Below, piece by piece: positions 22,440 to 35,333 of a stretch of 64,000 nt of DNA. Under the pieces are notes generated by a model that was given only the letters and a program-made list of their open reading frames with translations, made no database searches and was not told the DNA's origin. Made by a program: the position numbers and the translations under genes. The stretch is from assembly GCA_007922195.1 (NCBI GenBank), contig ML682008.1, positions 4,291,077 to 4,355,076 of the forward strand, given 5' to 3'. The DNA is from Podocnemis expansa. Taxonomy: Eukaryota > Chordata > Testudines > Podocnemididae. How positions within the stretch are numbered: position 1 is the stretch's first letter; each line of letters begins with the position of its first letter.

Positions 22440-25010
22440 AAATATTACTAGAAAGCCTAGAAATATACACAGGGTGCAATCCTGTGTGCGGGGATGTAAA
22501 CAGGCCTGCCTCTGTTGAAGTTGATGGAGTTATATCAGTTTACATCAGTTGAGGATCTGCCCATAGATTTTATTCCTTTGTTTAGCACCGTGTGCAAAAA
22601 ACACAGGACAAATAATGCAATAGTAAAATAGTAAAATTTCAAACCATGCCAAAATCAGTAAATATAATGTGGGAAAATATTGTGAACACATTGTTTTGCT
22701 CACTGCCCAATAAGATTTGTGAACTTGCTTGATAGTCATTAGGTATGATGGGGCTGGCAAGACAGCAGACAAAAATTGTGTGTGAATAATTCTTTTAACC
22801 AATTTTTAGAAAAAATTAGCTAAATAAAGAGGGCAGGACTTCTTCTCTGTGCCCCTAAATACACTTGAATGGTGATAGTAAGCAGGGAGAGGAAAGTGTG
22901 TGACTCCAGCTAAGATTGTAAAGATGGTAGGTGCTGGCAGCCATTCAGAGATGAAGGTGGATCACGTGCCAAAGGTTTCTGGATCTGGGACAAGTATGAT
23001 TTTAATCTCTGTGTTCATACCTACATTCATAGGCAGGTTAAACTAAAATGGATTTGGAGGAGCATTAGATAATAAAGCATCAAGGAAGCCATCAGTGAAT
23101 ACATTTAGAGTGCACACTTGCACTAAAAATAATTGCTTGCTTGTGTAAAATACAGTTTGAATTGCAAGAACCTTATGTAAGCTGTTTACATTGTAAAGCA
23201 CTATGTGGATTCAATATTTTTTCTTACTACTTTGAAAAGGGATCAGTGATGCTCCAATCCCTTTTGGTATTAAGAGTTACACAAAGCACTCAGTTGTTCC
23301 AAGGAGGATCTGAAGAGATTAGAGAGACAAATATATCACAGACTAATCTCTTTGCACTGGACATTCACAGCAAGACAAGCACTTCCTACTTTCTACAGTG
23401 AGCATCTAGCTATCAAAACAAAAACATCAAGATTTTGAGGATAGCTGAAATCTAAGGTATGCCTTTCTGTTTTATTAGTCACAATTTTTATGTATTAAAT
23501 TGTACCTTTCCCATCTGAAGTTACAAATGCAGGCATAAGCTACTAGAAATATTAAATTGCACTAGCCCAGCAATTTGTTAGTAAATAGGAATTTTAATGG
23601 AGTTCTAAAGTAGAGGTATTTTTATTTTTAATTTTTCTTTCCAAACCATTGTAAGAACTACTAAAGATGTATTTTTAATCAAATATCACACTGAAAATAA
23701 TGTTTGAGAAACAAGAGCTTATTCCCTGACAAGTTAAACTATATTAGGAAGAGTATCAGACAACTAATATATGGCAATAAAGACTGGAAGTATTTTAGAC
23801 CCTCTTCTGTAACAATATGTAATTCACTAAATATAAGCATAAATGTATGGAATAGATTTGATCTTTATAGATGATGGCTTATAAACTATGTTAATAATAA
23901 TAGATAATAGTGATTCACAATTAAATATACTGCTTATACCGTGCTTTTCATTAGTACTTATCCAAAACAATAATGAATAAACTCATCTGCATGGTACCCA
24001 AAGACAAGAAATGACTCTTTGATATTCAGGGAATTTAACTGCATTATGAGTTTCCAGGACTGCGTCAAGTTTTGTCTTATTACCAGTCATTATTGCTCAC
24101 CCAAGGAGATGCTCCTGCAGAATCCATACCCTGCCTTCAGGGAGGTCAGCAGTTCTGTGATAGTTGGAGAGCAGAAGGCGTATGTAGGTACCCAGAAGTA
24201 CACAGTATTGACAAATAGATTTTTGCACTGTGAAGAGAGAGGGATCCATGAGCCATTATATGATTATCACCCTCAAGTATTAATTTAGAATATCTTTGTC
24301 ATTTTTGGAGGAAACAATGCTTTCTGGTTAACAGTAGCCAGAGGTGAAAGGGGTATGTTGGGGTTTCCAACTTCAGAACTCTAAAATGGCCCTGATAGTC
24401 AGAAAGTGCTGAGCTGCCATTTTCTGTAAAGCTAGCCCCTTTTGGCACTCAAGCCCCAAAGCACCCAAAACTACTAAATACTTTTCAAGCTCTCATCACC
24501 ATTGTCAGGAGAGGTAATAGATCAAGAATGACAACTTCAAATGCACTATTGCATGTCTTGTGCTCTAGAAGTAGATCAGTGAAGCTCACTATCTCAGTCA
24601 GCAGATCAGCAAACACCAGGATTTTACAGAGCCAATATATGGTGCAGTTGGAAAAGATCATGAAATATTTATGTCTTTAAAAATGTTTAGTAAATAAGCA
24701 CTTTATGTAGCCTCTGGTGTGTCAATTAAGAAATGGGGTTCTTCTACAAACTAAAAATTGTTCAGCATTCATAACCTGCACCCTACATCTCAAACCTTAA
24801 GTTACTTATAACATTTTATATAATTAATGATTTTTTTCTCAGGGGAAGATTTTCTAAGGCACAAAAAGGAGTCAGGCAGGCAACCCCTGTTCATTTTTAT
24901 TGGAAGTTGGGAAACTAACTGACCTTTGTGCCTTTCAGTCTGAGTAAAGGCTGGTTTAAGACCGGACCATTTCATAGCAGGGAACTCTTGTGCAAGTTTA
25001 CATTGCTAGT
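22440..25010. other. Intergenic, no recognisable feature
   Basis: AT-rich. The frames at 23141-23401 and 24019-24288 show no domain and no codon pattern that would make them genes. Confidence 0.45.
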
Positions 25011-25014
25011 TTTG

Positions 25015-25145
25015 TGTGTCTGATGAAGTAGAATTTTCCTCCCACAAAAGCTCATGCAATAAATAAATTTGTTAGTCTTTAAAACTGCCACAGGACTCCT
25101 TGTTTGTTTTGCCGAACTAGACTAACATGGCTACCTCTTTGGAAT
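25015..25145 (+). repeat. Interspersed repeat A
   Basis: A nearly complete copy: GTCTGATGAAGTAGAATTTT, ATAAATAAATTTGTTAGTC, TGCCACAGGACTCCTTG and GACTAACATGGCTACCTC. Confidence 0.85.
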
Positions 25146-25149
25146 TTGC

Positions 25150-26299
25150 TAGTTCTTATCTTATTGTCATCTGTTACCGTTTGGTCTGTGTTTTGCTTGC
25201 GTCAATTGCCTGGTAGAGATTTGGAGATGGATAACTGCCTAGTAAACTGATAATCTGTTTGGTTTAGGCTAAGATGTCAACTAGCAGCACTGTGCCAAGA
25301 TGTGAGAAAAAGAGCTGGGATTTAGTTTTCCCAGTTCTGGAAAAGGTATCTCTGGAAGCAGATTCACAAACAGAGCCAGTTAGCCGCTAACAATTCTGGA
25401 ATCTCTTTTGCATGCCTCTGTTACTTTCAGTTTATACTGTAATAATGTTCACAGTTATCAAGTACACAGAATATGTCCATTGCCTCTACGTAATAGAAAA
25501 CACTGTAGTTTCATTACTGACTAATACCATCTTGTAGAATTGTCTAAATTTTTTCAAATGTAAAATGAAACTTGGTGACATTTGCCTTGTCACTGGAAAG
25601 AAAGACAGTTCGCAAACTGTTCAGTTCCACTGTACTTTGCTGTAAGCAAACACAAAAAGAGTGTCACAATGACAGTAGTAGTGAAAGTAAGGCCAAAGGG
25701 TAACTATATCTTCATGTGATGTATTTTATCAACCTGAATCTTAAACACAAGATCAGTGCTCCTGCTCCCAACAAAGAACTTGTTGACATAGGAAGAGATT
25801 ATGATTGTACAGGGAAGAACACTAGATAATCCACTGTTTTATATGGCCTGATCCTGGTTTTACATTTATGCTGAAAACTGGAAAGTACTGTGTTGTGTAT
25901 TATGAATCTGATCTGTCTATTTATTAACAAAAATAGTAAAGGAAGCAATGAGTAGCTATTTTTATCTTCAAACTTGGAAATGAAGTCAGATACCACAGTG
26001 ATGGGCATGTTCTAATAATCAGAACAAGAATGAGTTTCCTGTTAAACTTTTTTTAGACCCACAACTCATGCATTTATAGTTCCAAATGTAACACTTGGCT
26101 ATTCCTGGACGTATTACTTCACCGTTGCTAACAATGCATTTGAAGCTATATGAGATAGTCTTTGCCTCAGAGTCTGCAATGTAAAAACAAGAGAGAGAAA
26201 AGGTATTGAAGAAAATTGACAAAGGAAGCAAAGAGACAAAAGACAAACTCTCTGACCAGCAGAATTAAGGACAAAAGGAGTTTTAATTCTGTAAGGAAC
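25150..26299. other. Intergenic, no recognisable feature
   Basis: No supported gene or repeat. Confidence 0.45.
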
Positions 26300-26817
26300 A
26301 GAGACTTCTACACTTGGAATTTAGTTTGAATTAATGAGGATTAATTTGAACTAAATTTGTGCATGGTCACATTGGCTTCCATTACTTTGAAGTAAGCAAT
26401 TCCTTAGTTCAAAGTAATGAATGCTTACTTCGAAATTATAAAACCTCCCTTAACTTTGAAGGAATGGTTAATTTGAATTTATTAGTTCAAATTAACCCAA
26501 TACAGCTGTGTTAATTCAAACTAACCATTAGACCAAATTAATGTGGTTTGACCTGCGGTGTCCCAGGGTGCCTTCCTCTTTCAATGTACTGGGTGGGGGC
26601 ATGGCCCTTCTCGGGTGCCATGCTGTCACTTTTCCCATGGTACCTCCTTCCTAAATAGAATGAGCAAGTCCTGTCTGTGGACATACTAGTTTGATTTGGG
26701 TTTCTAGTGGGGCCATGTTACTTCGAATTAATTTACGATGAATGAACCATTATTAGTTTGATTTAATTAGTTAAAAGTAAGTTAATTCCAAGTAACATTC
26801 TAAGTGTGGACATAGCC
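26300..26817. mobile_element. PIF/Harbinger-like MITE, uninterrupted copy
   Basis: This is the inverted counterpart of the MITE at 6705-8221 without its 1-kb insertion. The right end AAGTGTGGACATAGCC and left end CTTCTACACTTGG are the family termini. The interior repeats TTAGTTTGAATTAA and ATTACTTTGAAGTAAG. It shows the insertion-free length of the family (about 0.5 kb). Confidence 0.82.
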
Positions 26818-27292
26818 AGAGAGAAACTTGATAATGGTATTTGTCCACTACGAGGTGGAAATTCTAAAATTATCAGTAATAATGCAGGAAAGACAAAAAT
26901 GTTCAATAAATTTAGAGAAAAAGTAGATGATATAGTTTCATCATGTGGTAATAAAACTATTTTCATCTCACTAATAACTCTGAAGAATGCTAAACAGAAG
27001 CTATTAAATATTTTGAAATCAGGATAACTAGCACCCAAAAATTTAAAAAGAGGGAAAAAAAAAAATAAGGAGCTCAGTGGACTGTTAATATTGATTTTCT
27101 TGAAGTACTAGGGAAGTTCCAGAAGAGTAAAAGAAGCTAACCTTGTGCCCCATTTTTAAAAAGGGTAAACAAAATGACTTGGGTAACTGTAGGCATATCA
27201 GTCTGACATTTATCTGTGGAAAGATAATGGAATGGATAGCATAGGACTTGATTAATAAAGAATTAAAAGTGTGTAATATAGTTAATCTCATA
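26818..27292. other. No recognisable feature
   Basis: A 73-codon frame with a matching antisense frame; no support for a gene. Confidence 0.4.
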
Positions 27293-27562
27293 GGGTGTGT
27301 CTACACTGGAGCCATAAATGGATTTAAGTAAAGCATGTCCACACTGGGCTTTTATTAAGTCAGCTTAAGCACTAGCTTAAGTCAAGTTAAGCACTTGCTT
27401 AAGTCGAATCAATAACTCCAGCCCTTAAAGTCAACTTACGTGTTAAAGTCGACTTTATTAAGTCAGCTCAGTGCATTGTAGATAGGGTCATCTACTCTGT
27501 AGGCTTTGTTAAGTTGACTTAATAAAGCTGACTTAACAGAGCCCTCCAGTGCAGATGTAGCC
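27293..27562. mobile_element. Short PIF/Harbinger-like MITE
   Basis: The ends GGGTGTGTCTACACTGGAG and (reverse complement of the right end) GGCTACATCTGCACTGGAGG are inverted repeats. The interior is built on CTTAAGTC / GACTTAATAAAG motifs. It is related to 12963-13544 but lacks the GC-rich core. No TSD was recognised. Confidence 0.75.
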
Positions 27563-29008
27563 TGTTCCTATGTTTCATTCACGGAACACTCTTTAACCTC
27601 AGCAGTCAATGAAGCTGGAGTCTTCTAGATGTACAGTTTTTATAAACCCTTATAACAGAGATGAATAAACAAATAAACTTTTCACTGGTCTGGTGAAAGT
27701 CATGCTTCTGACTTTGGAGCTATGTTACTGTGAAATGTCAAATTTTAACCATATCTCACTGTAGTGCTCAGCTTTACATAAGTAAATAATAGAAAAAAGT
27801 TTATTTTCCCCTTGTGCCTCTTTCTGGGAACCATCTTTCAAAACACGTTTTATGCCTATTTGAGAAAAAAAAAAGGGGGAAATTTTCTCCCTCAAAAGCT
27901 TATGCTTGATGAAATTATAAGCAGTTTAATCTGAGCATTTAGAATGAAAACTTCTGTGCAGTTCTAATTGTATATGTTGCTGTGAATGCTGCCTTTGAGA
28001 TGACTCGTAAAGACACAAGTATTTACAAGTTATTGCATAATTGTGTATTAAAAAGCTAGTGTATTTAAAAGGCAGCTAGTTTTAGGAGTTTCCCTAAGGT
28101 ACTTATGACCCTGTCATGGGATGCACATCTGGGCACCCCTGGATTATGATCTATATGATTTTTCTGATCACGCATGTACTGTGATTGTACCATTTGATGC
28201 CCCTTACACCACACAAGGTTTCTTTATGAATGCTCGTAACCTATTGTACATGATTGCTATTGTATCATATTTCCTGCAGAGTTGCGTGTGTGAATGAAGA
28301 AGGCTGGGCACAATCCATTTCTTTGTTAAATGGGCAGACTTGAGTGTATGGTGATTGGGAGTGGGTTCCAATCCCTGTAAGACTGTGGCTCCCAGTGAGG
28401 TAACTGTACTCAAGTGTGCTCGCTCAGGGACCATCCCTTGAGTAGCCAGATGGCATACACCCATTGCTTGGGACTGACTGCACATGAGAGCCTGGACTGG
28501 ACTAACTCAGGAGTGAGTGGTCACCTGGCAAAGCAGAGTGAATTGGGGTTCAGGAGTGGGAATTGTGGGGTCACAGCAGCACACTGGTCTGGAATTGGGA
28601 AGAAGCCTGTCACAGCAGCACAGCAATACCAGGGTTTTGTGCACCAGCCTGATGCTTTAATTTAGCAATTCTGAGTGAGTTATAAGTGTAGTAATTGAAC
28701 AGTCAGGAGGCCAAGGTTTGTTGTTTTCTGTTTGTTTATTTTGAGTGAAGAAAAGAAGCAGAGGGAAACCCAAAAATAGATATAAGTGAGGCAGATGTAA
28801 AATTAAAAATCACTGGTTGCAAGCAGAGGAGGGGGAGAAGGAGAGAACGCAACAGGAGAGGGACAGAGAGAAAAAGATTGGAGAAAGAAACAGACCAAGA
28901 ATTCAGAAGATGACAGGCAGAGATGAAAATGAGAGATGAAATGGCCAGAGACGCAAAGGAAGCTGGCTGCAGACATGCCAAAGAGGCTGAGGAAACTGCC
29001 TGCAGACA
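27563..29008. other. Intergenic; small repeat A fragment at 27875-27915
   Basis: A short piece (AAATTTTCTCCCTCAAAAGC) belongs to repeat A. From 28740 the sequence is purine-rich (GGAGAAAG / CAGAGAGA), which gives long pyrimidine-coded frames on the minus strand. I see no gene. Confidence 0.4.
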
Positions 29009-29314
29009 TTGGTGTTAAAGCTCGCAGATGAAGCTCTGGCTGCTTTTAAGGTGGGTGCAGAGAACAACAAAGAAGCCATGCAGATGACTGGGGCAGCTAT
29101 AAAGCGAGCCAGAAGAGCTGAAGAAAGAATCCACCAGAGAATCAGAATCAGGGAGGCAGTCATTCCAGGTATGCCAGATGCTCCTACAACACCTGAAACA
29201 CCGAGGTGTGATGATCTGATTCCTGGCTGCCCAGAGACAGATTGTCTTAAAGAAAACCCAGAGACAGATTGTCTTAAAGAAAACTTTCTCACTCTTGAAA
29301 AACCTTGTGCTTAG
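29009..29314 (+). CDS. Unidentified short open frame, possible retroelement gag relic
   Basis: A frame of about 101 codons (a non-ATG start is possible), continuous with purine-rich sequence before it. The first half is rich in alanine, lysine and glutamate (AIKRARRAEERIHQRIR) and could form a charged helix. The second half is proline-rich and ends in two tandem copies of PETDCLKEN (a 27-bp duplication near 29230-29283). It resembles no family that I know. A gag or accessory piece of a degraded retroelement is possible but unproven. Confidence 0.2.
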   Translation: MVLKLADEALAAFKVGAENNKEAMQMTGAAIKRARRAEERIHQRIRIREAVIPGMPDAPTTPETPRCDDLIPGCPETDCLKENPETDCLKENFLTLEKPCA

Positions 29315-29351
29315 CCTGAGATTTTAGGAGACCAAAAAGTCTCAAGCTCCT

Positions 29352-29570
29352 CTAAGGATGTTTTCACACAGCATTCTTATTTTGAAAAAACGAGGTTGCT
29401 TCAAAATAAGAAATGCCATGGCCACACGATGCACAGCCATTTTGAAACAAGCAAACTGCTTGTTTTGAAATGGCCGCCGTTCTTTCGGAATGGCTTAAAC
29501 CTGGTTTCCCGGCAAAACAAGGTTGTTTTGAAACAGCTCGTTTCGAAACAGCCCTGTGCCCCTCAAAAAT
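29352..29570. mobile_element. MITE-like repeat with TTTCGAAA motifs
   Basis: Repeated TTTTGAAA / TTTCGAAA motifs and an interior resembling the element at 30119-30552 mark it as the same broad group. The left end begins near GATGTTTTCACACAGC and the right end is indistinct. Confidence 0.5.
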
Positions 29571-29829
29571 GTTTAGCCCATGGCCCCTTAATTCGACCTT
29601 GCTGTTACTATGTTGTTCTGTGTCCTGAACTATAGTAGTGGTAAGCAGCAATTCAGGAAATTACTTAAGCACAAACATGTGGTAAAGGACTCCTTCTGAA
29701 TAGAAATGTTTGCTGAATAGAGTATCATTTTTCCCTCTTAGAGTATTACATAAGGAGAGAAGTAATTCTCAAGAGGCTATGAGCCAAGCTATTTACAATC
29801 AAAATAAACAAGGACCCTTAATACACTTT

Positions 29830-30010
29830 TAAAGATTAATATATTTATTTATCATATGAGCTTTCATGGAAGAGAATTCCACTTCATTGGATGCTTTTTC
29901 CATTTTCAAGTGTCTGATGAAGTGGGATCTGTCCCATGAAAACTCATGTGATAAATAAATTTGTTAATTTTTACAAGTGCCACGAGACTCCTTGTTTGCT
30001 TTGCTAAGAT
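29830..30010. repeat. Fold-back copy of repeat A
   Basis: The left part (TATTTATTTATCATATGAGC, then TTCATGGAAGAGAATTCCAC) is the reverse complement of the right part (GTGGGATCTGTCCCATGAAA, ACTCATGTGATAAATAAATT). The right arm continues into AGTGCCACGAGACTCC. The result is an imperfect hairpin of two opposed repeat A arms. Confidence 0.7.
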
Positions 30011-30118
30011 CAAAATGAATACCTTAAACATCACCAGCAAACAGGGGTATGCATGAGGGGTGAAAAACAATGGAAAATTCTCCCTATTATCCAATTTTCC
30101 TCAACCCAGTAACTTTTA

Positions 30119-30552
30119 GGCTATATCTACATGGCACTTTTATTTCAAAATAACACTCATTATTCTGAAATAAAAGAAATTAGGTCTACATGACGTTTTC
30201 TTATTTTGAAAGAACGGGATCCGTCCTTTGGAAATAAGAATTGTCGTTCCGAAACAGTAAAACCTCTATGTTTTCAAAATGGCCATTATTTCGGAAGGGA
30301 TATTTCGAAATAATGCCGTTTAGACCTGTTCTTTTGAAACAACACTGTGTAGGCCTGTTGTTTCGAAACAACTTTTCGAAACAACGGGCCAATTGGCGTT
30401 ATTTCAGAATATCCCTTTCAAAATAACGGTCATTTTGATTGTGGGGTTTTCCTTATTTTGAAATGAGCCCTTTAGAAATAAGGATTTTATTTCAAAATGA
30501 GTTATTTCGAAAGGAGTTCTTTCGAAATAAAAGCTACTGTGTAGACATACCC
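30119..30552. mobile_element. PIF/Harbinger MITE with TTA TSD
   Basis: The ends GGCTATATCTACATGGCA and (reverse complement of the right end) GGGTATGTCTACACAGTAGC are inverted repeats. TTA lies directly on both sides (30116-30118 and 30553-30555), the 3-bp duplication typical of PIF/Harbinger elements. The interior is built on TTATTTCGAAA / TTTCGAAATAA motifs. It is non-coding. Confidence 0.85.
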
Positions 30553-30555
30553 TTA

Positions 30556-32527
30556 GTGTCTGGGATTCGGTATCTGGAAATAAACCAAAAAAATTCAGTA
30601 CCTATGCCTGATATGTGGGTGGGACAGACAAGAAAAAAAACCAAGTGCTCTTAAAATAAAACTTAATTTAATGGTCTCCAGCAATTCCCACTGGAATTAC
30701 ATTTACTGAAATTCTCTACTTGTTACTTGTAAGCATATACAAAGGGTAAGTCTTCAGTGATGGCAGCAAAATCATCACCATCAGCAGAATCTTCTGCGTG
30801 TGATTGAATGGTCTATGTAGACCAGCTCAATCATTCCAGAAATCATCATATCAACTCCAATCTCAGAACTGCAGTTGCTGTAAGCCAATTGGAAGGCATT
30901 TCCAATTGGCTTACTTTAATGTGTAGTGGGGGATTAGTAAATTGGCAGGAGATACACAAGGTATTTTATGTATCTTGGGTATCTGCCATCGACTGCTGCT
31001 GAAAAGTACAGCAAGTATAGACTAAGGCAAATGCTCAGCTTCACTACTTCCCTCTTATACCCCAGCAGATGCACAGACATATCAATCAAAAAGAATGTTA
31101 CATAGCCGACCACATCAATGGACAAAAACAGGAGTTACAGACATGTCACTAAAAAATATTGTTAAGCAAGCAGCTGTAACTTGTTAGTCAGATAGCTAAA
31201 TTTCTCTTTACCAATAATTATAAATACATCCAGACTTCCTGTTTTTCACAGACATTTACCCCCAGCATATTCACAGAGACAGAATGTTTAAAGCCAGTCT
31301 CACTTCATAAGTTCACTCTCCGTTCCCCATCCTGGTTTGCCTAGTTTTGCCAACTACCTGCAAAGGTCTGAAAATGGCTAAAATAAGGAAGAAGAATAAT
31401 TGATAATCCATCCCAATAATAGGCAGTGTCTTGAATACCTGGCTGTTTTCCAAATATACCTCTGTACACAATAATCATTTGGTGGCGTGGAACTTCTCTG
31501 GCCTGGGGCTGCATTGGCAGGAGGCAGGAAACAATGATATATCGGGGTGGGGGGGCAAAGTGCAGTGGTGAAGTGGTTGTGGGGAGAGTGAACTTTTGTC
31601 AGGGGTAGGATCAGGGAGTGAAGGAAAGAGAAAAGAATGAGCTTCTCCTGAGGCCAACAGGAGTGGGGGGAACAGAATGTGCCCTTCCAAAAGGGTCAAT
31701 GTTAAATTCCTGTGTACCATCCTGCCAGCACATCATTTGGAAGCTAAGGTGGATAATGTGGAGAAGGTATAAAGTGCTGTCTCCACAATGGACCACTTAA
31801 CAAGTGGGCAGCCCTGTTTTGCACAGCTGCAATTTCTGAATGGTTAGCCATTGTAGAGCACATCGTGGGATTGTTTGACTTCCCAACTAAAAAAACAACC
31901 CATAGAGGGAGAATTATTGCCTGGACTTCGGAAACTCCTACCTGAAGAGAAAACTAGATCTTGTTTTAATCTCACTAACTGCTTTAACCTGTGTCTCACA
32001 CATGACAGCTCAGACCCCTTGCTTTATCTGTCCCAGAACATTTTAGGTACATTTCCTATATGGCCTGAGTTTGAGCTTTGGGTACCTATAGTACTCAATA
32101 ATTTTGCCAGCTCAACACCTCTGAAAATCAATGCCTGCATATTTTGGTACCTAAAAAGGTCTTAGAGGTGTAATTCTAGGCTCCTACATTTGAAAAAGTT
32201 GCCCTTGGTGCATATTCAGCTACCTGAATCTGATACACATAAATCAAGTGGCGGCAGAATGGGCTCATATGTATCCTATGCATGTATTTAGATTATGTAT
32301 TTAAGGTATCTCTCTCTCCCTATCTCTCTCTCTCTCTTTACACCCTCACATGCCCCCCACACGTGAAGTGGACTGCACTTAGTAATCTAATTTCAAATTA
32401 ATATACAGTGGCTACATGGTGCAGTGAAAAGTAGATAGTATGCACACTGTGGTGTGTACCTCTGTGTGTTAGTGACAAGGCTCTGGCAGGGAGATAGTGG
32501 CAGGGGAAGGCTGTGCTTTCCCTCACT
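30556..32527. other. Intergenic, no recognisable feature
   Basis: Contains a TC-rich simple stretch near 32311-32338. No supported gene. Confidence 0.45.
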
Positions 32528-32699
32528 AAAACAAACAAGGAGTCCTGTGGCACTTTTAAAGACAAACAAATTTATTCATTGAATGAACTTTTGTTGGAGA
32601 AAGCTCATATAATAAATAAATTTGTTAGTCATTAAAAGTGCCACAGGACTTCTTCTTTGTTTTGCTGAACTAGACTAACACAGCTACCCCTTTAGAACT
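32528..32699. repeat. Fold-back copy of repeat A
   Basis: The left arm AAACAAACAAGGAGTCCTG followed by TGGCACTTTTAAAGAC is the reverse complement of the right arm GTGCCACAGGACTTCTTC after GTTAGTCATTAAAA. The right arm ends CTAGACTAACACAGCTACCC. Confidence 0.8.
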
Positions 32700-32957
32700 T
32701 TTCCTCACTGTCTTCCTGCTGTCCAAGTGTTTCCCCATTGCAGGGCCCTTTCCCTGCTGAAAGAGTCTTCCCTCTGCAGTGAGAAAAGGCAGAAGTGGAG
32801 GCAGTGGTGAACAGCTCCAGCAATGGGTAGCCAGAGCTGCCACTCCCCTGCCAGAGTCTTTCTCTGCTACTAGAGTCTTCCACTGTGGCAGGGAAAGGCA
32901 CCGGCAGTGAGACATTACACAGATGAAAAATCAGCCAACATGGCTTTGATGAGTAGT

Positions 32958-33174
32958 CAGTGGTTCCCAATATTTTCTCTGCCGTGGCACACCTTGCTAC
33001 CTGTAATTAATTGGAGGCACACCACTATATAGTTTCCAAATGAACTCATGAATATTCATGAGCCAACGAACAAATCCAGAGCTCTTTGAGTATGTTTTCA
33101 AAAAATTCTGTGGCACACCTACTCTGGCCTGACAGCACACCTGTGTGCCACGGCACACTGGCTGGGAAACACTG
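32958..33174. mobile_element. Short hAT element
   Basis: The left end CAGTGGTTCCCAATATTTTC and the reverse complement of the right end, CAGTGTTTCCCAGCCAGTGT, are inverted repeats. GAGTAG lies on both sides (a diverged TSD). The subterminal GTGGCACACCTTG motif is shared with 522-1689, so the two are related. Confidence 0.82.
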
Positions 33175-34291
33175 GAGTAGATAGCTGTGTAGAATATTTA
33201 CAAGAGGAAATATTGACACCCTTCTGGAATATCTATACTCTATTCATCTAAGCCATGCCTCCTGGGCTACCCTGCTATTTATACCCATTCTTGGGGAGTG
33301 GGGAGGAACGCTACACAAGGATGTATATTCCACTCAGCTGAAAGAAGCAAGTGCTGTAAATATGCCTAAAGACTGATGGATGTTGGTGCACTTTCAGTCA
33401 TGTTTCTAGTGAATGTGATTCAGTATACAGTTTTGATAGGACTCCATATGAAAACTGTTGGTTTCACACGGCTCTCACTAAAAAAACAGGGAATTCTTGG
33501 CTGAGTTTTTGTGTTCCAACTCTAAAACTTAAAATAAAAGCTCAGAGGGATGTGAACCTATATAACCCTAACTGCATCAAAGCATTATACCAACCTTTTA
33601 GTTTTGTTCAGCCCTGGGTTGTTCCCTATCAACATCTGTAAATAAGCCTGAAGGAAGCTTTTCTGCTGAAATATTGCAATGTTGTCTTATCCTAGTTTTC
33701 CTGTAATAATGAATAATTGATATATTATATAATGCAAATTGGAATTGTTATTAAAACAGCTCTTAGAATCCCAACCAAGGCTGGGACCTCATTGTGCTAC
33801 GTTCATATATTTTATATAGCTGGTAAAAGGTGATCTGTGCCCAACCTCAGTGCAGAAGACAGACAAAAGGTGTGAGGAAATAAAAATATTAGTCCCAGTG
33901 TGCATATGGATAAATGGAATACAGATACATCTAGAACCAAATTTTTCAAAAGAGCTTTAGCATCCCTAATGGAGCAAGATTTTTCAAGAGCTCCACTCCC
34001 ATTTCAGCATCTGTACCTGATAGATGAGAATGAAAAATCTTTTGAAAAATCAGGCTATAACACCAAGATTTCCTGGATGACAACTCTGTGCCTTCCCCTC
34101 AACACCCAACCTCTAGTTTTCTCTATGTTGTATGCTTCTCGTGGAAGAGATTTTATGTTCTTATTTATCTGTAATACATTCTGGACCCTAGGGGGTTTTC
34201 AAATCATCCAATGGGGAAATAGGAGGGTTTAAAATCCCACCACATAAAGAATAGGAGTAATCCTTAGAGAAAAATCTTTTGGTTCTCAGGG

Positions 34292-34322
<31 letters not shown>

Positions 34323-35333
34323 GTTTGTTTATTTGTTTTTTCTTCTACTGAGGCAAGCCTCTATTGATTTAATGTGAAACAAAGGACCTCAGGATTTGGC
34401 CTGTGTTTTGTTGTAACTTGTCAAACTTGGCACTCTAAAACATGAACAGACATTCAAACCTTTCCCCAGCTTTCCGCTCAGTGAGCGCTATGGCTGCTGT
34501 TTTGGAATGATTTCAACTGTCTGTGCTTAGCACAGAAACAAATCAGCAGCAAACACTTAGTGATGATGTCAGCAACAGTGGCTGGGATGTACCCAGTTGA
34601 GACATCTGGATAAGCTCATGCAATAGGAGAAAATCAGGGAGATTACTAAATACAGTATTTCTGCAGACAGAGGTTCTGAAGGGATGTTGAAAGATGAGGG
34701 ATTCTGCACCTGAATATAGGAATAGGGGAGGATCATTATTTGTGCATTAAATCCGGTGACCACAAATAACTATTATGGCTCATCCAGTAAGGGTATCCAT
34801 GCTATGAACAAGTACACTGTTATTGGTCTGCTAAAGGCAGCTGACAGACTGTTGTGTTTGGATTGTTGCAAACTGATTTTACATAGCTGTTGTGGCTGTG
34901 CAAAAACAATGATTTTGCTAAAAAAAATAGGGTTCAGTGACAGGAATATGTTTGAGATGCAATCCCTCATCTCTTGATTATTTCTATCTTGTCCACATGT
35001 AACTGGGTCTGGCCAAAGAAAACAGTTTCTGCACACTATCTGAATTTATTTTAAAACTGGCACAAAAATGTATCTGACTGTCTTACTCTTACTGGACTAA
35101 ATTTCTAAGCCATTTCACCTACAATTAGGCAGAATAGAACTTTGCAGGAATGTTCAGATAGAAAAGCAATGGCTTAGCATCCCTATAACTTCTCATCTTT
35201 CTTTCCAAAAGACCTAGAATATGAATATTATGTATATAAATTGTAAATAATGTATGGCTGTTTTGCCCCAAGAGGAAATCTAAAAGATGTTATTTCATAC
35301 TATGGGGGTGTAATACACTATTTTCCTCTAGAT
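33175..35333. other. Intergenic, no recognisable feature
   Basis: A GTTTT simple repeat lies near 34292-34330. The frame at 33900-34232 (110 codons) has no family resemblance. Confidence 0.45.
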
